Source: Channallabes apus
Lineage: Eukaryota; Chordata; Actinopteri; Siluriformes; Clariidae
NCBI GenBank assembly: GCA_030522415.1
Contig: CM060118.1
Coordinates: 28,957,151-29,021,150 of the forward strand
Direction of reading: 5' to 3'
DNA: 64,000 nt
The stretch's first letter is position 1; every line of letters begins with the position of its first letter. Under the pieces are notes generated by a model. It was not told the origin of the DNA. It saw nothing but the letters and a program-made list of their open reading frames with translations, and did no database searches. Below are positions 62,001-64,000 of the stretch, piece by piece. The translations under genes were made by a program, and so were the position numbers.

Positions 62001-62744
62001 GGCTAAAAAGAATTTGACATCCATCACCTGGTTTTGTGAAAAAAAAAAAGTGTGTATTATTTCTGTAAAAGTATTTTCTGTAGAGTTAACGTTAAAAAAT
62101 ATATACTACATGTTAAAGCAGGATTGCCTGTTTATTTTTTTTTTTTCAATACAATCCATATAGTCATTTGAACACGGTCACCCATTTTACCCAGCCGCTG
62201 ATCTACTCATGTTATAATGCAGTCAAGGTGCTTCCATATGCGACTTACTAGAGGAAGTGGTGAGATGTCATTGTCCATTATCTCTCATGTTACACAGAGC
62301 AGAGATAATTTACCTATATCAGGTTTAAAGGCACAGTAACAAACCAAACCATATATTTGAATTTCAAAGAATAAAAGCTGGTTGAAAATTATTGTTATAA
62401 TAAACTGCATAACTTGTATAAGAGTAAAATATGGATGCTTTAAATATGAGCTTTTACCTGTGAAACTGCTGAAACAGATTCATGGGTATGAAGCTGAGAA
62501 GGGTGTATTTGGTAGTTCGAATGTTGTTGCCTTGATAGCCTTTAGAGATGCTCTGGTATTCTGCCTTATATAGACCATAGCGTCCCACCACTGTTCTTCG
62601 TTTTCCAGGAAGCCTGCGCCCTGTGTGGTCTTGATCTAAGTCACCTTTTGAGATTGCTGAGTCGTTGGCAGAGGACCAGCCTCGCTTTGACTCTGTGGAG
62701 GCCACCTGTTGCCATCTGTCCCGAAACCGTCTGAACCGCTCCAT
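22626..62744 (-). CDS. atp10d: ATP10D-like class V P4-ATPase (phospholipid flippase), 22 coding exons
   Basis: P4-ATPases flip lipids to the cytosolic leaflet, normally with a CDC50/TMEM30 subunit. Minus-strand exons: 62458-62744, 48488-48682, 44023-44227, 43809-43894, 41929-42035, 41684-41815, 41400-41512, 40643-40895, 39165-39361, 38902-39069, 38092-38629, 35260-35357, 34932-35058, 33953-34137, 33218-33512, 32590-32666, 26709-26834, 26381-26581, 25032-25112, 23657-23761, 22993-23180, 22626-22857. All phases agree and give 1331 residues (human ATP10D about 1426). Landmarks: actuator DGET (212-215), TM4 PISL (379-382), phosphorylated Asp in DKTGT (432-436), KGADNV in the nucleotide domain (exon 11), GDGAND (996-1001), then TM5-TM10. 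Exon 11 holds a low-complexity Ser/Pro/Thr/Glu insert before [14 protein letters not shown]. The class is certain; ATP10D rather than ATP10A/B rests on the TM1-TM2 and TM4 text ([36 protein letters not shown]). Confidence 0.88.
24245..24607 (-). mobile_element. SINE family A with 12-bp perfect target duplication
   Basis: CACTGTTATTGG occurs at 24233-24244 and 24608-24619. The full-length reversed copy lies in atp10d intron 19. Confidence 0.92.
24819..24941 (-). mobile_element. SINE family A, head-only fragment
   Basis: It holds the reversed tRNA-like head (minus strand GTTAGCACTGTCACCTTGCA) and part of the body only. It lies 200 bases from the full copy, in the same intron, and probably inserted separately because its sequence is more diverged. 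Confidence 0.75.
25121..25265. repeat. LINE 3'-end-like fragment
   Basis: TTTTATCAATCCTGAGGGAAA resembles the 3' end of fish Rex1/RTE-type LINEs. A related fragment (TTTATTGATCCAGAAGGACA) is at 33600. There is no coding text, and the family call is tentative. Confidence 0.35.
27501..28165 (-). repeat. 3' LTR of the Ty3/gypsy element
   Basis: This 665-bp LTR has a minus-strand TATA-like box at 28069-28075 and a predicted start site at 28045, giving U3 of about 120 bases. The AATAAA signal is at 27597-27602. The middle is a TTTCTATC-type pyrimidine microsatellite (27740-27990). It matches the 5' LTR except for microsatellite length (38 bases shorter). Confidence 0.93.
28078..31587 (-). pseudogene. 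Broken Ty3/gypsy pol (PR-RT-RNaseH-IN-chromodomain), gag mostly deleted
   Basis: Reading on the minus strand, an ATG at 31585-31587 opens about 30 codons that look like the start of gag, then passes within 100 bases to an aspartic protease with VDSGAAGN. Reverse transcriptase follows ([25 protein letters not shown]), then RNase H ([18 protein letters not shown]-type region near 29800), integrase with an HHCC finger (CPTC about 29330) and NGQTERVNQ, and a C-terminal chromodomain ([18 protein letters not shown]). Breaks: stop TGA 30939-30941, stop TAA 30426-30428 right after YLDD, and frameshifts near 30100-30150, 29040-29060 and 28787-28800 (a G run). The protein cannot be made from this copy. 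Confidence 0.93.
28166..28180 (-). other. Polypurine tract
   Basis: On the minus strand, AGACGGGGGGGTAC directly precedes the 3' LTR, the expected place for the plus-strand primer. Confidence 0.7.
31578..31588 (-). promoter_or_regulatory. Predicted self-primer binding site of the Ty3/gypsy element
   Basis: On the minus strand AATGTTCGCAC starts one base after the 5' LTR. It is the exact 11-base complement of GTGCGAACATT inside the LTR (32162-32172), the predicted 5' end of the RNA. It does not begin with TGG, so an ordinary tRNA 3'-end primer is not obvious. Confidence 0.6.
31590..32292 (-). repeat. 5' LTR of the Ty3/gypsy element
   Basis: This 703-bp LTR is identical by eye to the 3' LTR outside the pyrimidine microsatellite (31830-32115). 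The minus-strand TATA-like TATTTAA is at 32196-32202, exactly 30 bases upstream of the predicted start at 32172. AATAAA is at 31686-31691. Confidence 0.93.
33555..33640. repeat. (CAGA)n and LINE-tail-like fragment
   Basis: CAGACAGACAGACAGAC is followed by TTTATTGATCCAGAAGGACA, which resembles a fish Rex1/RTE LINE 3' end. It lies in atp10d intron 14. Confidence 0.4.
33700..33835. repeat. AT-rich/(ATT)n tract
   Basis: TATTATT runs with an inverted match on either side (AATAATAATATAAAA and TTTAAAATAATAATAATATT). There is no gene content. Confidence 0.6.
34205..34925. other. atp10d intron 13, transposon-like edge then no feature
   Basis: GTGGTCAAAAGTATGCGGAC near 34222 resembles the end of a common fish Tc1-type non-autonomous repeat. 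The remainder shows nothing recognisable on either strand. Confidence 0.35.
35432..35505. repeat. Dispersed fish repeat (GTATAGCGCTTTTAACAAT type)
   Basis: AATTCAATTTTATTTGTATA then GCGCTTTTAACAATTGACAT is a widely shared tail motif. Related text is at 36243-36305. It lies in atp10d intron 11. Confidence 0.6.
35781..36852 (-). mobile_element. Mariner-like transposon relic
   Basis: TACAAGGGTGAGTCAAA at the left is inverted at the right as TTTGACTCACCCTTGTA, bounded by TA. Minus-strand fragments of a mariner C-terminus can be read between 36150 and 35800 (FHDNACPHT near the second catalytic Asp, then [22 protein letters not shown]), interrupted by several stops. An unrelated repeat is nested at about 36243-36450. 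It is non-functional and lies in atp10d intron 11. Confidence 0.8.
36243..36450. repeat. Dispersed repeat nested in the mariner relic
   Basis: Text such as CAAAGCAGCTTTACACAATC, CTCCCTGAGATGGCAATAGG and AGACTCAACAGGGAACTCAA recurs at 62995-63215 in the same orientation. Confidence 0.7.
36952..38056 (-). mobile_element. hAT-type element with 8-bp target duplication and BED finger
   Basis: The ends TAGGCTTGGGTA and TACCCAACCCTA are inverted, and CTGATTAC flanks at 36944-36951 and 38057-38064 (perfect 8 bp, diagnostic of hAT). The subterminal regions are packed with CGATACCGGTGCC-type motifs. At 1105 bp it is internally deleted and lacks the catalytic domain. It lies in atp10d intron 11, about 35 bases from exon 11. 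Confidence 0.92.
37490..37735 (-). CDS. BED-type zinc finger fragment of a hAT transposase
   Basis: An 81-codon frame starts [13 protein letters not shown], then [20 protein letters not shown] and KHSRADG. The order W-x-x-F, C-x-x-C, then H as in HxxxH fits a ZBED DNA-binding domain, but the second half of the finger is altered (KHSRADG where another His is expected). Only the N-terminal domain remains. It could bind transposon ends if made, but there is no sign that it is expressed. Confidence 0.7.
   Translation of the reverse strand: MPKTKRSKVWLHFTRKDSGTATCSECLTAVACKGGNTLNLMKHSRADGIKLKADGGTVFNSLWTTAGAISVDDPQSQSHQL
40003..40196 (+). mobile_element. tRNA-derived SINE of V-SINE/HE1-like type
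   Basis: A tRNA-like head (AGCATAGTGGTTAAGGCACT, B box GGTTCAAACCCC), a central GGGCCCTTGAGCAAGGCCC and the tail GTAAGTCGCTCTGGATAAGA are the hallmark order. It lies in atp10d intron 8. Confidence 0.88.
42730..43322. repeat. Direct repeat copy A flanking atp10d exons 3-4
   Basis: About 590 bases closely matching 44699-45281 in the same orientation, including CTTCTTGATGCTCTTCTTGA, CCGACTTCCGAACATTCGAT and CGATCGTAAGTCTGGGACTT. The inner part has inverted ends (TACAGCAAGTCCCCGACTT at 42842, AAGTCTGGGACTTACTGTA at 43271), so it is probably a DNA transposon or a composite of two. It lies in atp10d intron 4. Confidence 0.85.
44699..45281. repeat. Direct repeat copy B flanking atp10d exons 3-4
   Basis: The partner of copy A, 1.97 kb away, lies in atp10d intron 2 on the other side of exons 3 and 4. 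It has small indels relative to copy A and an extra TTTACAAATGAATCCGACTT stretch. Confidence 0.85.
45290..46940. other. atp10d intron 2, no feature recognised
   Basis: The sequence is AT-rich. A 71-codon minus frame and a 70-codon plus frame at 46436-46672 are mutual shadows and show no domain. Confidence 0.35.
46952..46988. repeat. (AC)n microsatellite
   Basis: About 18 uninterrupted AC units in atp10d intron 2. Confidence 0.9.
47331..47692 (-). CDS. Second P4-ATPase N-terminal exon inside atp10d (alternative first exon or paralogue fossil)
   Basis: A single open exon with ATG at 47690-47692 and an in-frame TAA 15 bases upstream. It encodes about 120 residues: a basic start ([17 protein letters not shown]), the P4 signature [22 protein letters not shown]1 ([20 protein letters not shown]) and TM2 ([18 protein letters not shown]), ending CKLYN plus AG before donor GTGAAC. 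The regular exons 1-2 of atp10d cover the same protein segment but are split by an intron after FHR; here that intron is absent. The donor phase (2) equals that of exon 2, so the exon could splice in frame to exon 3. About half of the aligned residues match the regular N-terminus, and NFVPxVNAFQP and KDLWED recall ATP10A. It is free of stops, so it is either used or young. Confidence 0.75.
48083..48294 (-). mobile_element. tRNA-derived SINE, reversed
   Basis: The minus strand starts GGGGCAGTGGTAGCTCAGAG (A-box type) and GGCGGTTCGATCCCC (B-box type). The tail side at the left is TTTATTTGTCACATATACAT and CACAGTGAAATTTCTTCTTC. It is a different family from A and lies about 190 bases 3' of atp10d exon 2 in gene order (intron 2). 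Confidence 0.85.
48725..49620. other. atp10d intron 1, no feature recognised
   Basis: Two overlapping plus-strand frames (49118-49392) have no domain. There is nothing to support a gene. Confidence 0.35.
49625..49812 (+). mobile_element. SINE family A fragment abutting a family B element
   Basis: CATGGTGGCATAGTGCTTAG is the head; the body runs to CCCTGCGATAGATTGGGACA, where family B sequence begins without a gap. The 3' module is missing, replaced by the neighbour. Confidence 0.75.
49815..50636. mobile_element. Family B TIR transposon, copy 2, left end lost
   Basis: It matches 3330-4205 in order (TTTTGACACCGAGTGTCACA, GCGGAATTGTAGGTAATCGT, TTCCTTGCTAATTTTCAAAC) and ends CGAGATTCGACTGTA, the family terminus. 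The left inverted repeat is absent at the junction with the SINE. The TG/CA-rich core is imperfectly palindromic (50040-50160). Confidence 0.75.
50640..54160. other. atp10d intron 1, mostly featureless
   Basis: A short AAT/ACT triplet tract lies at 51966-52021. CATTTTCGAATGTCCATTTC (52800) is repeated at 54440. No conserved exon or RNA gene was seen on either strand. Confidence 0.4.
54162..54547. repeat. Dispersed repeat, copy 1 (partner at 61042)
   Basis: It shares TTTTGACTCTCTGTTGGTT, AGAATATTTTGTACA and TATGGGCACTCAATGCT with 61042-61437 in the same orientation, with several differences. It includes the TACACCGATCAACCATAACA end motif. Confidence 0.75.
55282..55462. repeat. Compound (TG)n(TA)n(CA)n(TA)n microsatellite
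   Basis: TG, then TA, then CA/CATA, then a long TA run. Long open frames of Tyr/Ile or Thr/His across it on both strands are artefacts of the repeat. Confidence 0.92.
55495..56013. mobile_element. Probable solo LTR
   Basis: It starts TGTAACGGGTTCG and ends GCCGTGACA, about 519 bp, GC-rich against an AT-rich surrounding. The flanks CCCTG (55490-55494) and CTCTG (56014-56018) match at 4 of 5 bases. A minus-strand AATAAA (plus TTTATT near 55577) suggests minus orientation. There is no internal region. Confidence 0.55.
56184..56470 (+). pseudogene. hAT-Charlie transposase remnant
   Basis: [15 protein letters not shown] is a typical Charlie start, and [13 protein letters not shown] follows. After frame breaks, text like [19 protein letters not shown] is the family's C-terminal dimerisation end. 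The catalytic core is missing. Confidence 0.75.
57105..58085 (-). pseudogene. Tc1-type transposon fragment
   Basis: On the minus strand an ATG at 57367-57369 opens [20 protein letters not shown], then [19 protein letters not shown], the paired-like DNA-binding half of a Tc1 transposase. An in-frame stop follows DNLP, and the text degenerates by 57105. The 5' untranslated side (57770-58085) ends in GACTAAATACTTTTAGAC. A SINE splits it at 57401. It is distinct from the intact Tc1 at 59084. Confidence 0.85.
57401..57757 (+). mobile_element. SINE family A nested in the Tc1 fragment
   Basis: TGTTTGAAGTT (57390-57400) and TGTTTGAGGTT (57758-57768) are the target duplication. The full-length plus-orientation copy runs from GGGGCGGCGCAGTGGTGTAG to the terminal GAAT tandem. 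Confidence 0.92.
59084..60703 (+). mobile_element. Complete Tc1 transposon with long inverted repeats
   Basis: The element is 1620 bp. Inverted repeats of about 215 bp (59084-59300 and 60490-60703) start CAGTGGTGTGAAAAACTATT; inner copies of TTTTTCACACAGGGCCATGT suggest the IR/DR layout. It inserted into an (AT)n microsatellite (59049-59083 and 60704-60726). The left flank has TA and the right reads TG. Confidence 0.95.
59463..60485 (+). CDS. Tc1 transposase, intact 340 codons
   Basis: This is a DDE transposase that cuts and pastes its own element into TA sites. The N-terminus has the bipartite paired-like helix-turn-helix ([20 protein letters not shown]) with a GRPTK hook, then the second subdomain ([19 protein letters not shown]). 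Catalytic residues are in [21 protein letters not shown] and [14 protein letters not shown], with 34 residues between the second Asp and the Glu (DD34E). A glycine-rich box [12 protein letters not shown] is present. Length equals that of full Tc1 transposases (about 340), with no stop or frameshift. It lies in the sense opposite to atp10d, within its first intron. Confidence 0.97.
   Translation: MPRSKEIQEQMRTKVIEIYQSGKGYKAISKALGLQRTTVRAIIHKWQKHGTVVNLTRSGRPTKITPRAQRQLIREATKDPRTTSKELQASLASIKVSVHDSTIRKRLGKNGLHGRFPRRKPLLSKKNIKARLNFAKKHLNDCQDFWENTLWTDETKVELFGRCVSRYIWRKSNTAFQKKNIIPTVKYGGGSVMVWGCFAASGPGRLAVIDGTMNSTVYQKILKENVRPSVRQLKLKRSWVLQKDNDPKHTSKSTSEWLKKNKMKTLEWPSQSPDLNPIEMLWHDLKKAVHARKPSNKAELQQFCKDEWAKIPPERCKRIVASYRKRLIAVMAAKGGPTSY
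61042..61437. repeat. Dispersed repeat, copy 2 (partner at 54162)
   Basis: It matches copy 1 through CAAGTTTGCAATGGACAACG, TTTTGACTCTCTGTTGGTTT and GGGCACTCAATGCT. The two copies bracket the two hAT nests of intron 1. Confidence 0.75.
61227..61781. mobile_element. TIR element with TACACCGATCAGCC ends
   Basis: TACACCGATCAGCCTTAACA at the left is matched by the inverted ATTATGGCTGATCAGTGTA at the right. It is 555 bp, bounded by TA-like ends, with no usable transposase. An open minus frame of 88 codons inside has no recognised domain. Confidence 0.7.
61782..62457. other. atp10d intron 1, proximal part
   Basis: This stretch follows exon 1 in gene order. No exon or mobile element was recognised. 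Confidence 0.35.
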
Positions 62745-62818
62745 TTGTGGCTCAAGAGGTCCCTGGTGCAGAAAGGCTCAGTTCAGGCCACTGCTTCCTG
62801 CTGAGCCTTTGAAGCGTT
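62745..62818 (-). other. atp10d 5' UTR part of exon 1
   Basis: A TGTGTGTGCAG acceptor lies just beyond 62818 in gene order, so the exon with the start codon probably has a spliced, noncoding leader exon upstream (62819 to beyond the window). The sequence ahead of the ATG reads GAGCCACAAATGG. Confidence 0.5.
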
Positions 62819-62994
62819 CCTGCACACACAAGTAAAAATTTAACTAAGCTAAGTAAGCACAAAACAGCAATCACTAGTATGCCTCAAAATCATCTCTCCA
62901 TCCAAGTCATGTTTGTGTTTTTATCATATTTCACACATGCCTTGATCAGAATTAATCCAGTTATCATCTGCAGCAAAAAAAAGTTAAGGTTTTA

Positions 62995-63215
62995 TAATGG
63001 TCACTCTCGCAAAGCAGCTTTACGTAATCAAAAAAAGAAAAAGAGAAATGAGTTTTAAATGTGCAAGGAAATACGTATGAATAATAATGATCAGATGGTC
63101 CCTCATGAGCTAGCCAAGGAAAAACTCCCCGAGATGGCAACAGGAAGAAACCTTGAGAGGAACCAGACTCAACAGGGAACCCATTCTCATTTGGGTGATA
63201 TCAGATGAGATCTCT
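62995..63215. repeat. Dispersed repeat, second copy of the 36243 family
   Basis: GCAAAGCAGCTTTACGTAAT, CCCCGAGATGGCAACAGGAA and CCAGACTCAACAGGGAACCC parallel 36290-36425. Confidence 0.75.
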
Positions 63216-63219
63216 TCTA

Positions 63220-64000
63220 AATAGTACTGAATTTAGTATCTAAATAACATTTTCTGCCCAAAATGACCCAACACTCCTTCGCAATAAAGGTATTGTTTGT
63301 CAAAGAGACCACTTAACCTTTAAAGAGTTTACAATAAAGCTGTTGTGTGCTCTGGTAACTGGTTTCGTGTGATGGGAAAAGACAAAAAAGAAGTAAAAAA
63401 AATCACCAGTAGTGACCTTTTAAATTATGTAGTGTTTATCTGAAAACAAAGGGTGTTCAGAGAGCCACCTAGGACTGGTTAAAAAAAACTATACGAACTT
63501 AACATGAGGGGCAAGGTTTTCATAAAATATTACTTTTCTTGTTGCTTCATTGCCGGTTTTTCTGGTGTTTTGTGTAAGAACTGAACTGATTCCTGGAAAC
63601 AAGTTGGATTAAATCCAGATCAGTTTAAACAACATTAAGGCTAGTTTATACTGTAGCTCGGAAATGATGCGCTTGTAGTAACAATGTTATTAAGCATTTT
63701 AACATTCAGGTCTGTGAGGAAGCTGCAGGAAACAAAAGCTAATGCGACTCCATTCATGACTTGAAATAGCGAAGTATTGAAGAATCACGAGATGTTCATG
63801 AGACAATCAGACAACTGCTTAGTAAAGCTTCATTCTACGGGTAGCGGGCCGCTAGATGCACCGATAGTAATGCAAACCGGTACAGTCGGAAAACAATAGC
63901 GTGGATTTAACACACTTGTTCATGTGTGTGTTTTAACTATAGTATAGGATTCTTATTTAGGCGTTTACAGACCCGTCCAAACTAAAAAAAAAAAAAAAAA
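63220..64000. other. Upstream flank of atp10d, no feature recognised
   Basis: No CpG-rich promoter or exon is evident. The window ends in a 17-base A run. The noncoding first exon may lie here or beyond. Confidence 0.35.

Overview
This window is teleost fish nuclear DNA. It has multi-exon vertebrate genes with GT/AG introns, many tRNA-derived SINEs, Tc1/mariner and hAT transposons, L1- and L2-type LINEs, a Ty3/gypsy chromodomain retrotransposon and many microsatellites. The repeat types suggest an otophysan, perhaps catfish-like, genome, but I cannot fix the species. Nothing is bacterial or phage-like, and I found no CRISPR array or operon.

Three recognisable genes make up the host content. 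(1) lamtor3, plus strand, 272-1665: its last four coding exons; the first exon lies outside the window. (2) dapp1, minus strand, 4758-13094: nine coding exons that join in frame to a 252-residue SH2 plus PH adaptor. It lies tail-to-tail with lamtor3, as I recall for the human pair. (3) A class V P4-ATPase (lipid flippase) most like ATP10D, minus strand, 22626-62744: 22 coding exons that join in frame to 1331 residues, with all P-type landmarks present. A short set of exon-like segments at 17192-17724 may be a further, unidentified coding remnant.

The most interesting host feature is an extra P4-ATPase N-terminal exon at 47331-47692, inside the second atp10d intron. It carries its own start codon, encodes the N-terminus and TM1-TM2 without the intron found in the regular exons 1-2, and ends in a splice donor of the same phase. 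It could be an alternative first exon or a fossil of a paralogue.

Mobile DNA fills the rest. Upstream of dapp1 is a 5'-truncated L1 (13496-16797) carrying a nested SINE. Intron 16 of atp10d holds a 4.8-kb Ty3/gypsy element (27501-32292) with a perfect 5-bp target duplication and LTRs that match apart from one microsatellite. Its coding region is broken and lacks most of gag. An 11-nt match between the primer-binding site and the predicted RNA 5' end, with a TATA box at -30, points to Tf1/sushi-type self-priming. Intron 11 holds a 1.1-kb hAT derivative with a BED finger and a mariner relic. Intron 1 (48683-62457) is a nest of hAT elements, a probable solo LTR, a Tc1 fragment with a nested SINE, and a Tc1 with an intact 340-codon transposase inserted in a hAT-type element. 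A 385-bp palindrome lies about 1.2 kb beyond the atp10d stop codon.

The three host proteins all belong to membrane signalling or lipid biology (late-endosomal Ragulator, PI(3,4,5)P3 adaptor, lipid flippase), but nothing in the sequence shows that they work together. All exon borders come from reading splice signals and reading-frame continuity by eye.
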